DNA of 64,000 nt from Pseudomonas sp. SL4(2022) (GCF_026625725.1 NZ_CP113060.1:124001-188000); one strand, 5' to 3'. Positions 1 to 11,219 are shown, numbered from the stretch's first letter. Made by a program: numbers and translations. Notes: generated by a model from the letters alone, not told the origin.

Positions 1-1413
<1,413 letters not shown>

Positions 1414-1771
1414 GGCACGCCTCAACAAAGCAGCAGGGGTTCACACAATGCCGTAGCCAGGCAATTGAATATCGCCTGAGGTCTGCAGCGACCGCTGAAA
1501 CACCTAGATAATCATTTGTGGATGCCGCAGCACCTACAAAACAGGGCGCGCATTCTAACCGAGAAGCATACAGGCCGAGCAGGCAATTTCAGCGCCAGGC
1601 CCACTAATTTCACCCATTCCCGGCGTTAACCCCCATCAACGCACCTATCCCCTAGTGACTCAGCGATGCCTGCTATCAGGAGCGGCTCTTCGGACAATGC
1701 GCGATGAGCCTTCACCGCCTACAGGCAAAGGACTAAGCTAGAGCGATATGCACTATTTGCCTGGAAGTATC
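1414..1771. other. Divergent intergenic region uup/slt
   Basis: This stretch of about 350 bases separates two divergent genes and must hold both promoters. I see no convincing -10/-35 pair, no RNA gene and no strong hairpin. A short in-frame extension of slt begins at ATG 1748 but has a poor ribosome site. Confidence 0.5.
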
Positions 1772-3697
1772 ATGCGCGGTCCTTTGTTCAGCCTGTTGTC
1801 CTGTCTGCTGGTTTCCTCTCTGAGTTTTTCGGCGGCGCATGCCGCGACCCTGGCGCAACAACGTCAATATTACGATCAGGCCAAAGCCGCGCTGGCCAAA
1901 GGCGACAAGGGACCTTATCAGCGCTATGCCAGCGCCTTGCGTGACTACCCACTGGAGCCCTATCTGGCCTATGACGAGCTGACTGCGCGCCTGAAGTGGG
2001 CAAGCAATGACGAAATCGAGAAATTTCTGGCCGAACATGGCGACCTGCCGCAGATCAGCTGGATGAAGTTGCGCTGGTTGCGCTGGCTGGCCGAGCGCGG
2101 CGAATGGCAGACTTTTATCAACTACTACAACCCGGCCTTGAACTTCACCGAACTCGATTGCCTGTATGGCCAATACCAGCTCACCCACGGTATGCAGAAA
2201 GAAGGCAGCGCGACCGCGGAGAAACTCTGGCTGGTGGGTAAATCCCAGCCCAATGCCTGTGATCCGCTGTTCGAGCGCTGGGCCGCTACCGGTCAGCTCA
2301 CCGAACAAAAGCGCTGGCAACGCGCCAAGCTGGCAGCCGAAGCGCGCAACTATGGCCTGGTCACCCACCTGATCAAGACCATGCCCACCTTGGGCAACCA
2401 CGGCAAAAGCCTGCTGGAGGTGGCACAGAAGCCAGAGTTGCTGAAACAGACCGCACGCTTCACCCAAACAGACCCGGCCATGGCCGATGTAGTAGGCCTC
2501 GGCCTACGCCGCCTGGCCCGCCAGGATCCGGAAAACGCATTGAAATTGCTGGACGGTTATGCCCAGCGCATGAAATTTTCCAGCGAGGAACAGGTCGCGA
2601 TAGCACGCGAGATCGGCCTGACCCTGGCCAAGCGTTTCGATGCTCGTGCCCTGCCAGTCATGGCCAAGTACGACCCCGAACTGCGTGACAACACCGTCAG
2701 TGAATGGCGCGCCCGCCTGCTACTGCGCCTGGGCCGCTGGGAAGAAGCCAATCAGCTGACCCGCAAAATGCCGGCCGAGCTGGGCAATACCAACCGCTGG
2801 CGCTATTGGCAGGCGCGCAGCCTGCAACTGGCACAGCCCAACAGCCAGGAACCCAAGGCCCTGTATCAGGCGCTGGCCAAGGAACGCGACTTCTATGGCT
2901 TTATGGCTGCCGACCAGGTGCAAGCGCCCTATCAGCTGAATAACAAGCCACTGGCCCTGAGCCCGCAAACTATCCAGAAAGTGCGTAACTCGGCAGCCAT
3001 TCGCCGCGCCCTGGAGTTCCACGCCCGTGGCCAGGTCGCCGATGGTCGGCGCGAGTGGTACAACGTCAGCCGCCTGTTTAGCCGTGATGAGATGGTCGCC
3101 CAAGCGCGCCTGGCCTATGAGATGGGCTGGTACTTCCCGGCCATCCGTACCATCAGCCAGGCGCAGTACTGGGACGATCTGGATGTGCGTTTCCCCATGG
3201 CCCACCGCGACCAACTGGTGCGTGAAGCCCGTAACCGCGACATTCACTCCAGCTGGGTCTTCGCCATTACCCGCCAGGAAAGCGCCTTTATGGCCGACGC
3301 CAAATCCCATGTCGGCGCCATGGGCTTGATGCAGTTGATGCCGGCCACCGCCCAGGAAACCGCCAAGCGCTTCGGCATTCCGCTGTCATCGCCGCAACTG
3401 GCGTACCGCCCGGAAATCAATATCCAGCTGGGCGCCGCTTACCTGAGCCAGATCTATGGCCAGTTCAATGGCAACCGCGTGCTCGCCTCCGCTGCCTACA
3501 ACGCCGGCCCAGGCCGTGTGCGTCAGTGGCTGCGGGGGGCGGACCATCTGTCGTATGACGTGTGGATCGAGAACATTCCGTTTGATGAAACCCGCCAGTA
3601 TGTACAGAACGTGCTGTCCTACTCGGTGATCTACGGCGAGAAGCTCAACGCGCCGCAGCCCCTGGTGGCCTGGCACGAGCGTTACTTCGACCAGTAA
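1772..3697 (+). CDS. slt: Soluble lytic murein transglycosylase Slt
   Basis: This periplasmic enzyme cleaves peptidoglycan glycan strands to 1,6-anhydromuramic products. The chosen ATG at 1772 follows GGAAG with 5-base spacing and gives a classical signal peptide (MRGPLFSLLSC... SAAHA-A). The upstream ATG at 1748 would add eight residues ahead of it. The long N-terminal part is the alpha-superhelical U/L domain of Slt70. The C-terminal catalytic domain shows RQESAF with the catalytic Glu, then GAMGLMQLMPATA and AYNAGPGRV. The length of 641 residues is typical. It ends at a strong terminator shared with the convergent MOSC gene. Confidence 0.93.
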   Translation: MRGPLFSLLSCLLVSSLSFSAAHAATLAQQRQYYDQAKAALAKGDKGPYQRYASALRDYPLEPYLAYDELTARLKWASNDEIEKFLAEHGDLPQISWMKLRWLRWLAERGEWQTFINYYNPALNFTELDCLYGQYQLTHGMQKEGSATAEKLWLVGKSQPNACDPLFERWAATGQLTEQKRWQRAKLAAEARNYGLVTHLIKTMPTLGNHGKSLLEVAQKPELLKQTARFTQTDPAMADVVGLGLRRLARQDPENALKLLDGYAQRMKFSSEEQVAIAREIGLTLAKRFDARALPVMAKYDPELRDNTVSEWRARLLLRLGRWEEANQLTRKMPAELGNTNRWRYWQARSLQLAQPNSQEPKALYQALAKERDFYGFMAADQVQAPYQLNNKPLALSPQTIQKVRNSAAIRRALEFHARGQVADGRREWYNVSRLFSRDEMVAQARLAYEMGWYFPAIRTISQAQYWDDLDVRFPMAHRDQLVREARNRDIHSSWVFAITRQESAFMADAKSHVGAMGLMQLMPATAQETAKRFGIPLSSPQLAYRPEINIQLGAAYLSQIYGQFNGNRVLASAAYNAGPGRVRQWLRGADHLSYDVWIENIPFDETRQYVQNVLSYSVIYGEKLNAPQPLVAWHERYFDQ

Positions 3698-3704
3698 GCC
3701 GATA

Positions 3705-3735
3705 CGGCTCAACCGCAGAGGTTGAGCCGCCCTTT
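3705..3735. terminator. Bidirectional terminator slt / MOSC gene
   Basis: A perfect 10-bp stem (CGGCTCAACC at 3705-3714 with GGTTGAGCCG at 3720-3729, 5-base loop) is followed by CCCTTT. It sits between the slt stop and the convergent stop at 3736. Confidence 0.8.
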
Positions 3736-4542
3736 CTAGGCCAGCACTTCTACCGGCATACCCAGCGTCAGTGGCCCTTCGCCACAGGCGATCAGGTTCT
3801 GCCCGAAATACACCTCACCATCACGCTCACGGTAGGTTTTCAGGGTGATCAGCGGTTCGCGATCGGCGCTGCGCTCCCCTGTCTGCGGGTCGAGGGTGGT
3901 CATGATGCAGCGCGAGCAGCCCTTGACCACTCGAAACTCCAGCTCACCGATACGGATGCGCGTCCAGCTGTCTTCGGCATAGGGCGCTGCACCACTGACC
4001 ACCAGATTCGGACGGAAACGCAGCATCGGCAATGGTCTGCCCACGCGCGCCGAGAGATCATCCAACGAAGCCTGACCGATCAGCAGCAGCGGGAAACCAT
4101 CAGCGAACGCTACCTTCTCGCCCACTTCGGCATAGGCCGTATCGACCTGCCGCGCGCGCGGCTCCGAGACCTGCACCAGGCGGCAGGCGCGACCGAGAAA
4201 CCGGCTCAACCACTGAGCCGCCTGATCACCGGCATCCGGAACCTGCAGGCTGTCACGCCATATGGTCACCCCGCGCAGCGGTGCCTGGGCGTCCGGCATC
4301 GCCACCGGCAGATCAGTCATACCGGGCGCACTCAGCTGCAGGTGCGTACTGTCCAGCCAGCGCGCCTGCAACTGGGTCATCTGTGCCAGCAGACGCTGAG
4401 TAAAGAAGCGTCCTGTTTCTGCATCGACTACCATCCAGCGACGATCACCCTGCACGCCCAATGCGTCCAGCATCGTTTCATGCAGCGCTTCACCCGCTGC
4501 TGATTTCAGTGGATAACGGTACAACCCGGAGAGATGCAACAT
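3736..4542 (-). CDS. MOSC domain-containing protein (YcbX-like)
   Basis: The 268-residue protein has an N-terminal MOSC beta-barrel domain (LSGLYRYPLKSAAGE) and a C-terminal MOSC domain. The family's molybdenum-ligand cysteine is visible in VVKGCSRCIMTT. Relatives such as YcbX and mARC reduce N-hydroxylated bases using molybdenum cofactor. No ferredoxin domain follows, so it needs a separate electron donor. Its ATG (4542-4540) overlaps the ATG of the divergent DUF1499 gene inside one CATG. The molybdenum cofactor genes at 14.3-16.7 kb would supply its cofactor. Confidence 0.88.
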   Translation of the reverse strand: MLHLSGLYRYPLKSAAGEALHETMLDALGVQGDRRWMVVDAETGRFFTQRLLAQMTQLQARWLDSTHLQLSAPGMTDLPVAMPDAQAPLRGVTIWRDSLQVPDAGDQAAQWLSRFLGRACRLVQVSEPRARQVDTAYAEVGEKVAFADGFPLLLIGQASLDDLSARVGRPLPMLRFRPNLVVSGAAPYAEDSWTRIRIGELEFRVVKGCSRCIMTTLDPQTGERSADREPLITLKTYRERDGEVYFGQNLIACGEGPLTLGMPVEVLA

Positions 4543-5020
4543 GAACCCAGCTTCCCTTTGGCAAAAAGCACTTATACGAGTAACCCGCCGTGCTCACAAG
4601 CCTGCCTTAACCTTACCGCTCCTGGTGGTGCTGAGCGCCTGCAGCGGCACACCCCCTGAAAATCTGGGGCTACACAATGGCCGTCTGGCTGCCTGCCCGG
4701 ACTCACCGAACTGCGTCAACAGCCAGGCCAACGACCCACGCCACGCCATTGCGCCACTGCCTTTGAAGGGCACGCCTGAGCAGACACAGGCGCAGTTAAA
4801 GAGCGTACTTGACAGCGAGCCACGGGTACGTGTGGTGGAGGAAGCGCCGGGATATCTGCGCGCCGAGTTCAGCAGCAGATTGATGAGATTTGTCGATGAT
4901 GTGGAGTTCAATATCGGCGCAACAGCTGTCGATGTACGCTCTGCGTCACGCCTGGGCTACAAGGATTTTGAGGTCAACCGCGAACGCATTGAACACCTGC
5001 GCCAGCGCCTGAGCGAATAG
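4541..5020 (+). CDS. DUF1499 family lipoprotein-like protein
   Basis: This 159-residue protein of unknown function has a hydrophobic stretch followed by a lipobox-like LSAC near residue 34, then the DUF1499 signature CPDSPNCVNSQA and a basic C-terminus. The start ATG at 4541 has GGAGAG nine bases upstream, inside the first codons of the opposite MOSC gene. The N-terminus before the hydrophobic stretch is long for a lipoprotein signal, so export is likely but not certain. The stop lies just before the convergent cheV stop. Confidence 0.85.
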   Translation: MNPASLWQKALIRVTRRAHKPALTLPLLVVLSACSGTPPENLGLHNGRLAACPDSPNCVNSQANDPRHAIAPLPLKGTPEQTQAQLKSVLDSEPRVRVVEEAPGYLRAEFSSRLMRFVDDVEFNIGATAVDVRSASRLGYKDFEVNRERIEHLRQRLSE

Positions 5021-5037
5021 CACAGCACTGACCAGAG

Positions 5038-5973
5038 TTACTTCTGCGGGTGGATCAGCGCCAAGCGCTCGTGCACCACATCTACCAGTTTGTCCGGCTG
5101 GAACTTCGACAGAAAGCTGTCGCAACCGACTTTCTTCACCATGGCCTCGTTGAAACTGCCGGACAGCGAGGTATGCAGCACCACATACAAGTCCTTGAGA
5201 CGTGAGTCATTGCGGATTTCTGTAGTCAGGCGGTAGCCATCCATCTCGGGCATTTCCGCATCGGTGATCACCATCAGCAGCTTCTCGTGCACATCCACTC
5301 CGGCGTCAGCCCAACTTTTCAGCAGGTTGAGGGCGCGCAGACCATCGCTAGCGGCATGGCAACGGATATCCAGTTGCGCCATGGTGCCCTTGAGTTGGCT
5401 CATCGCCACGTTAGAGTCATCCACCAGCAGCACCTCACGTCCGCGTGCATGCTCAAGCAGCGGATCAGCGAGTTTTTCAGGGGACACCTTGGTGCTCATC
5501 GGACTGATTTCCGCCAGCACCTTCTCCACGTCAATGACTTCAACGATCTGATCCTCGACCTTAGTGATCGCGGTCAAGTAATGCTGCCGCCCTGCTCCGC
5601 CCGGTGGCGGCAGGATGGATTCCCAGTTGAGGTTGAGGATGCGCTCAACTCCACCCACCAGAAAGGCCTGCACCGAGCGGTTGTATTCGGTGACGATGAT
5701 GGTGCTGCGCTCATCCGGCACGATTGGGCGCATACCGATGGCCTGGGATAAGTCGATCACCGGCAAGGTCTGCCCGCGCAGGTTGACCACCCCGCAGACA
5801 AACCGATGGCGCTGCGGCATCAGGGTCAATTTGGGCATCTGCAGGACTTCCTGCACTTTGAACACGTTGATCGCAAACAGCTGCCGGCCGGTGAGGCGAA
5901 ACATCAGAATTTCCAGGCGGTTCTCGCCCACCAGCTGGGTGCGTTGGTTCACTGAGTCGAGAATGCCGGCCAT
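5038..5973 (-). CDS. cheV: Chemotaxis coupling protein CheV
   Basis: CheV links chemoreceptors to CheA and carries its own receiver domain. An N-terminal CheW-like domain (about residues 20-155, with CGVVNLRGQTLPVIDL) is followed by a receiver domain. The receiver has the acidic pair in LLVDDSN, the phospho-acceptor Asp in VITDAEMPEMDG, and a Thr/Ser-containing beta4 (VVLHTSLSG). The ATG at 5973 is chosen because AGGAG lies six bases upstream; the adjacent ATG at 5976 is too close. No other chemotaxis gene is nearby. Confidence 0.93.
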   Translation of the reverse strand: MAGILDSVNQRTQLVGENRLEILMFRLTGRQLFAINVFKVQEVLQMPKLTLMPQRHRFVCGVVNLRGQTLPVIDLSQAIGMRPIVPDERSTIIVTEYNRSVQAFLVGGVERILNLNWESILPPPGGAGRQHYLTAITKVEDQIVEVIDVEKVLAEISPMSTKVSPEKLADPLLEHARGREVLLVDDSNVAMSQLKGTMAQLDIRCHAASDGLRALNLLKSWADAGVDVHEKLLMVITDAEMPEMDGYRLTTEIRNDSRLKDLYVVLHTSLSGSFNEAMVKKVGCDSFLSKFQPDKLVDVVHERLALIHPQK

Positions 5974-6123
5974 CATGCGCTCCTGTTTACTTATTGATCT
6001 AGCCTAGCTCAAATAGCCATGAGCGGTGTATCGACCAGATACCGCATATCTGAAGGCGGATAACGCAGCACCATCATGCGTCAAGCACAGCGCACTGCGC
6101 TCGCCAGCCCCATGCCACACCGC

Positions 6124-6982
6124 CTAACCCTCAACCAGAGGAGAATGCACAGGCAAATGCATGACTAACGCCGCGGGCAAGACCACAAGGCGTAGCTTAC
6201 GACTTTCCATGGATTCGCCGTCGAGATTGAGGTCAAGACCTTCCGGTGCGTCCACGTCCAACCAAGGCAGCCGAGCACTAATGGACACGCTGTGCAAACC
6301 ATTGATGCCAGCCGACAGCAAGGTACCCAGGGTGCCGACCACATCAGCAGCAACCGGCACAATGCAGGTATCCGGCAAACCATCGCTGACCTGCCCTGAG
6401 TGCACAACATATGCCTAACACCGACCTGACGGCCATTACCAATACCGCGGGCAAGAAAATCATCGTTCAAGTGAAAGAAAGGCCCTGTGAACCCGCCAAA
6501 GGAGGAGCGTACCTAGGCCAAACGAGCCAGTCCGGTGAGGAAATATGCCGCGCCGCCAAACAGTCGCTTAAGCGCTTCCGGCGTGTTGACGCGGACATTC
6601 GAGCCAAAACCGCCAGTAGCCCTGTTTAAAAATCTTGTCTTCAACTTCGTCCAGATCTATCGAGTCGGTTGGTCTGTCCAACAAAGCCAAGGCAGCCCAT
6701 GGCTCAAGCGGTATACCGGCAGCACGGGCAAATCATGGGCCGCGCCCAATGGCAACAGCGCCATGGCTTCAGCCACTTCGCGCGGCGTGCCATCACCCGC
6801 AATCGGGGGCGGATAACCTACCTGCAAGGCCTCCTTAACCAGATACTGCACATCGCCGCCCTCCAAGGTCACCCGCACATCCAGCTGCCAGCCCTACTCA
6901 CGGCGCGCCTGTACGGCAGCGCGTACCTCGGCATAAAAAACTTACTGCCATGCAGAATCAGCAGCGCTTTACGTTATTGCAC
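6124..6982 (-). pseudogene. yegS: Decayed lipid kinase gene yegS
   Basis: Reading the minus strand across frames recovers a nearly complete YegS diacylglycerol-kinase-like lipid kinase. In order: RKALLILHG near 6970, AEVRAAVQARRE then a stop codon then GWQLDVRVTLEGGD, IAGDGTPREVAEA, LLPLGAAHD, ATGGFGSNVRVNTPEAL, GIGNGRQ, and a C-terminus with DAPEGLDLNLDGE and LPAALVMHLP. At least two frameshifts (one at a T-run near 6940), several nonsense codons (including one in the third codon position of the old N-terminus) and small deletions interrupt it. The nucleotide-binding loop normally reading GGGDGT has lost residues. The remaining open pieces should not be annotated as separate genes. Confidence 0.85.
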
Positions 6983-7188
6983 TCAAGACATCCCTTCACG
7001 CGTCAAGATAAAGATTCAGCAGCAGGACTGAGGCTGCGCCAGCCTGCAAACGACGATATACATCTAATAATTAGATTAATATTCTCAATATTTACGCATT
7101 TTCAATCGCATCGATTTATTGGATCATCCTTTCATCGCCAATGAACACCGCTGCTGAAAGCCGGTGTTCCTTAAATGAGGATATGCAG

Positions 7189-7887
7189 ATGATCGAAGTA
7201 CGCCCCTTCGCCGAGCTCGGCGGTGCCCATCACGGCTGGCTGAATGCCCGTCATCACTTTTCCTTTGCCGAATACTATGACCCGGCGCGCATGAACTGGG
7301 GGCCGCTGCGGGTCTGGAACGATGATGAAATTGCACCGCACACCGGCTTTCCAACCCACCCGCACCGCGACATGGAAATCATCACCTATGTACGCCAAGG
7401 GGCCATCACCCATAAGGACAACCTGGGTAACCATGGCCGTACCGAAGCTGGTGATGTGCAGGTGATGAGCGCCGGCACCGGAATTGCCCACAGCGAATAC
7501 AACCAGGAGGACACCACCACCAAGATCTTCCAGATCTGGATTCAACCCAACCAGTGGGGCCTGCCACCGTCCTGGGGCACCAAGCCGTTCCCTAAAGGTG
7601 AACGTGCCGGTACCTTCGTCACCCTGGCCAGCGGCTTTGCCGAAGACCAGGACGCCCTGTCGATCCGCACCCATGCGCGGATGGCCGCGGCCACCCTGCA
7701 AGCGGGCCAAAGCACCGAGTATCCGATTGGTGCTTCTCGCAAGGCGTATCTGGTGGCCGCCAGCGGCAGCATTGAGGTCAACGGCGTCAGCGCCCAAGCC
7801 CGTGATGGTGTGGCGGTCAGCGATGTAGAAGTGATCCGGGTGACCGCTGTCGAAGACAGCGAAATCATCCTGGTGGATGTGGCCTGA
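7189..7887 (+). CDS. Pirin family protein
   Basis: This bicupin protein of about 232 residues belongs to the pirin/YhhW family, some of whose members show quercetin dioxygenase activity. The metal ligands are visible in FPTHPHRDMEIITYV and GTGIAHSEYN. The start at 7189 has GAGG eight bases upstream; in-frame ATGs at 7183 and 7141 are less well placed. An inverted repeat (AACACCG at 7144-7150, CGGTGTT at 7162-7168) lies in the leader. It stands alone between the yegS relic and a dispersed repeat. Confidence 0.9.
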   Translation: MIEVRPFAELGGAHHGWLNARHHFSFAEYYDPARMNWGPLRVWNDDEIAPHTGFPTHPHRDMEIITYVRQGAITHKDNLGNHGRTEAGDVQVMSAGTGIAHSEYNQEDTTTKIFQIWIQPNQWGLPPSWGTKPFPKGERAGTFVTLASGFAEDQDALSIRTHARMAAATLQAGQSTEYPIGASRKAYLVAASGSIEVNGVSAQARDGVAVSDVEVIRVTAVEDSEIILVDVA

Positions 7888-7905
7888 CCCATCACTGCGG
7901 AACCT

Positions 7906-8050
7906 GTCCAAAGGCTCGCGCTAGAGCCCTGCAAGGCGCTACGTTAGTAACAGCCTCCGGCTGGTCAAAACAGGCGAGGAAGCGGAGTGTACGAGTTGTA
8001 CATGAGCATTCCGAGCCTGTTTTAACGCAGCAGGGCCGACGCGCAGCAGC
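7906..8050. repeat. Dispersed intergenic repeat, copy 1
   Basis: This segment shares blocks with an inverted copy at 12931-13133. Shared pieces include GGAAGCGGAGT-TACGAG-TGTA-ATGAGCATT, then TTTTAACGCAG, then GCCGACGCGCAGCAG. It fills the space between the pirin stop and the kinase stop and contains no gene. Confidence 0.65.
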
Positions 8051-8053
8051 CTT

Positions 8054-9613
8054 TTACGCTGGATAGCCGGTGATTTTGCGAATCGTCTGATACAGCGGCT
8101 TCAGCTGCTTGTACATGCGCTGATAAACCTGCGTGTACAGCTGCTGATAAGTGCGCTGTGCCTCCGCATTAGGCTCGAATACCTGACCCACCCGGGTCAT
8201 CGCAGCAATGGCTGTTGGGTAGTCCGGGTACAAACCCAGCCCGACCGCACAATTGATCGCCGCGCCCAGGCCGCTGGTTTCATACAGATGCGGACGCTCG
8301 GCCGGCAGGCCGAAAATATCGGCCGTCAGTTGCATGGCCGCATCACTCTGCGAGCCACCTCCGGAAACCCGCAGGCGGGTGATTCGCGTGCCCGAACGCT
8401 TCTCGATCTTTTCCTTGCCTTGACGCAGTGCGTAGGCCAGCCCTTCCAGAATCGCCCGGTAGATGTGTGCGCGGGTGTGTACGTCACCAAAACCGATGAT
8501 CGAACCCTTGGCCTCCAACCCCGGTTCGCGGATACCCGGCGACCAGTAGGGCTGCAGCATCAGGCCCATGGAGCCGGCCGGTACGCTGTTGACCAGCTCA
8601 TCGAACAGCGCCTCGGGCTCAACGCCCAGCGCCTTGGCCCGCTGCATTTCGCGCAGACCGAATTCCTGTTTAAACCAACTGACCATCCAGAAGCCGCGAT
8701 AGATCATCACCTCGGTGTTGAAGTGATCGGGAATCGCCGACGGGTATGGAGGAATCAGCGGGATGGTTTCCAAGTACTGACTACGCGTGGTGTTGATGGT
8801 CGCCGTGGTGCCATAGGAGAGGCACGCCATGCTCGGCTCCACGCCTCCGGCACCCAGCACCTCACAGGCCTTGTCAGCGCCCGCCGCAATCAGCGGCAGA
8901 CCTTCGGGAATCCCGGTATGGCGGCTGGCCGCTGCGCTGATATGCCCAAGCAATTCGCCGGGCTTGCGCAGCTCCGGCAGTTGTTCGCGCCGCACCGGCA
9001 TGGCCTGCCATTTCCAGTCGCCGGGCTTGGCCCACTGCAAGCGTTTGTAGTCGAACGGCAGGTAAGCCACGCAGCTGGTCAGCGAGTCGACAAACTGGCC
9101 GCACAGGCGGTGAGTAAGAAAGCCCGAGAGCAGCAGCACCTTGTGCGTCTTGGCCCAGATGTCAGGCTGGTTCTGGGCGACCCAGTTGACCTCAGCCTGG
9201 GCGCGAAAATAGTCGACCGTGGCTTGTACCCCAGCGATCTTGAACAGCCAGCCCCAGGGACCGGTGATCCGTCCTTCGACCTTGGCCTGACGCTGATCGA
9301 GCCAGAGCATCGCGGGTCTCAGCGGCTGGCCTTGCGAGTCAACATTGATCAGGGTGCCACGCTGGGTAGTCAGCGCCACCCCCGTGATCAGGCTGCGGTC
9401 GATATCCACCTGCTGCCACAACTGCGCGCAGGCTTCACCGAGGCTGGTCCAGTAGTATTCCGGGTCCTGCTCGGCCCAGCCGGGTTGCTTGGAGTAATAG
9501 GCCTCAAGTTCCACCTTGCCCTTGCCAAGCAGGTTGCCCTGAAGATCAAACAGCAGCGCCCGAATGCTCTGGGTGCCATTGTCGATGGCCAGCAGATAAC
9601 TGTTCTCGCTCAA
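8054..9613 (-). CDS. FGGY family carbohydrate kinase
   Basis: This cytoplasmic sugar/polyol kinase has 519 residues. It shows the N-terminal FGGY phosphate loop IDNGTQSIRALLFDL, the catalytic Asp region AAGADKACEVLGAGG and the C-terminal ATP motif RVSGGGSQSDAAMQL. The start is a TTG overlapping the stop of the upstream gene (TTGA), backed by GAGGAAGGA seven bases upstream. It is the last gene of a coupled operon with a GlpD-like dehydrogenase and an AGPS-like flavoprotein. The substrate is probably a glycerol-like or glyceraldehyde-like compound, but this cannot be read from the sequence. Confidence 0.88.
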   Translation of the reverse strand: MSENSYLLAIDNGTQSIRALLFDLQGNLLGKGKVELEAYYSKQPGWAEQDPEYYWTSLGEACAQLWQQVDIDRSLITGVALTTQRGTLINVDSQGQPLRPAMLWLDQRQAKVEGRITGPWGWLFKIAGVQATVDYFRAQAEVNWVAQNQPDIWAKTHKVLLLSGFLTHRLCGQFVDSLTSCVAYLPFDYKRLQWAKPGDWKWQAMPVRREQLPELRKPGELLGHISAAASRHTGIPEGLPLIAAGADKACEVLGAGGVEPSMACLSYGTTATINTTRSQYLETIPLIPPYPSAIPDHFNTEVMIYRGFWMVSWFKQEFGLREMQRAKALGVEPEALFDELVNSVPAGSMGLMLQPYWSPGIREPGLEAKGSIIGFGDVHTRAHIYRAILEGLAYALRQGKEKIEKRSGTRITRLRVSGGGSQSDAAMQLTADIFGLPAERPHLYETSGLGAAINCAVGLGLYPDYPTAIAAMTRVGQVFEPNAEAQRTYQQLYTQVYQRMYKQLKPLYQTIRKITGYPA

Positions 9614-11217
9614 GACGCCGTCCTTCCTCGTGATCCATCTTCTGCCGGCAGGCTGTAGCAGCGCTGCCAGAGTTGCCGATAAGCCTGCTCTTCCTGCTGC
9701 CAGCGCGCGTCATCCCACCCCAGACGGTGCTGACACAACGCGCGAATACGTGGCAGTTCGTCGGCCGCACCGCGTGCCAACAGCAGACCCAAACGGGTAC
9801 GGCGCAGCAACAGGTCATCCAGATGCAGCACCAGCTCCTGTTCGGCTGCCCAAGCCAGTTCGGCCCACAGCGTATCCGTGCCGGCCACCAGCTCGACACC
9901 CAGCTCATCGACCAACGCCAGCACCTGCGGCAGCGCACGGCCATAACGACCGATCAGGCGTTTCTGCTGAGCAGGGCTTAACTGCGGCATCGGCTGCTGG
10001 GGTACAACGGCAAAGGTCGCTGCACCTTGATCATCCACACTGCGCCCGACCATCGGTGCACAGGCCTGCAACACTTCCAACGCCAGCAAGCGGAAGGTGG
10101 TCAGCTTGCCGCCCGCCAGGGTTACGCAACCGGGTTCCACCCAGAGCGCATGCTCACGCTTTTCATCCGAGGGTTTGCGCTCCGACGCGCCATCGCTGAC
10201 CACCGGGCGTACCCCGGCCCAGGTCGAGAGCACATCCGCCGCCGTAATCTCGGCCACTGGAAACTGCTGGGCACAGGCGGCCAACAGGTAATCGACTTCA
10301 TCCGGGCTGATTCGCGCTTCTTCGGCCAATGGCGCCGGGTGATCCAGATCAGTGGTGCCAATTACCGTTGCGCCTTCCCACGGGAAGACAAACACCGGGC
10401 GCTTGTCCGCCGCATGCATAAAGCTGAACGCATGGGCCACCGGAAGGCGCCAGGCCGGCACCAGCAGGTGGCTGCCGCGCAGCGGACGGATATGTTCCAG
10501 CCCGGTCTTCTGCCGCAGCTGATCGGCCCAAGCACCTGTGGCCTGCGCCACCGCGCGGGTCTTGAAGCCATGGCGCAACCCCGTCTCACTGTCTTCGGCG
10601 AGCAGGCCGGTGACGCGTCCGTCTTCGCGCAGCAACTCGACCACGCGCATGCCGTTGAGCGCTTCACCGCCCTCGGTACGGGCCTCGCCCAGCACGCGCT
10701 GCACCAGCCGTGCATCGTCGGTCACCGCATCGAAAAAGCGCGTACCGCCGAGCAGGCCGTCTTCCTTGATGCCAGGTGCCAGGTAGCGCAATTGCTGCAG
10801 CGGGTAGTACAGATGATTGCGCTTACCGGCCAAGGCGTCATACACCGCCAGCAGGCCGCCGAATACCTTGGGGCCGGGAAAGCCGCCCTGGTAGTGGGCC
10901 ATGATAAAACTCAAGGGATCGACCAAGCCCGGCGCTTCCTGCAACAAGCGCTGGCGCTCGCGAACCGAATCGCGGGTCAGGCCGAACTGGCCCTTGGCGA
11001 TATAACGCAACCCGCCATGCACCATCTTCGAGGAGCGACTGGACGTGCCCCAGGCAAAGTCGCGCTGTTCCAGCAGCAGGCATTTCCAGCCGCGCCGCGC
11101 CGCTTCACGCAGAATCCCGGCACCGCTGATGCCGCCACCGACGACGATCAGGTCCCAGTCGCGTGCAGCCAGCTCAGGCAGTGCCTGTTCACGCCAGGCG
11201 GCGTTCCACTGGCTCAT
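9610..11217 (-). CDS. Glycerol-3-phosphate dehydrogenase/oxidase family protein (GlpD-like)
   Basis: This FAD-dependent oxidoreductase of 535 residues has the dinucleotide motif DLIVVGGGISGAG, the GlpD-type segment SSRSSKMVHGGLRYI and a C-terminal GlpD cap domain. GlpD oxidises sn-glycerol 3-phosphate to dihydroxyacetone phosphate and feeds the quinone pool. I start at the second ATG of an ATGATG pair (AGGA six bases upstream); the first ATG overlaps the stop of the preceding gene. The frame is open for 158 further codons upstream, but that is inside the neighbour. The operon partners suggest a paralogue used on an unusual glycerol derivative rather than the housekeeping glpD. Confidence 0.87.
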   Translation of the reverse strand: MSQWNAAWREQALPELAARDWDLIVVGGGISGAGILREAARRGWKCLLLEQRDFAWGTSSRSSKMVHGGLRYIAKGQFGLTRDSVRERQRLLQEAPGLVDPLSFIMAHYQGGFPGPKVFGGLLAVYDALAGKRNHLYYPLQQLRYLAPGIKEDGLLGGTRFFDAVTDDARLVQRVLGEARTEGGEALNGMRVVELLREDGRVTGLLAEDSETGLRHGFKTRAVAQATGAWADQLRQKTGLEHIRPLRGSHLLVPAWRLPVAHAFSFMHAADKRPVFVFPWEGATVIGTTDLDHPAPLAEEARISPDEVDYLLAACAQQFPVAEITAADVLSTWAGVRPVVSDGASERKPSDEKREHALWVEPGCVTLAGGKLTTFRLLALEVLQACAPMVGRSVDDQGAATFAVVPQQPMPQLSPAQQKRLIGRYGRALPQVLALVDELGVELVAGTDTLWAELAWAAEQELVLHLDDLLLRRTRLGLLLARGAADELPRIRALCQHRLGWDDARWQQEEQAYRQLWQRCYSLPAEDGSRGRTAS

Positions 11218-11219
11218 CA

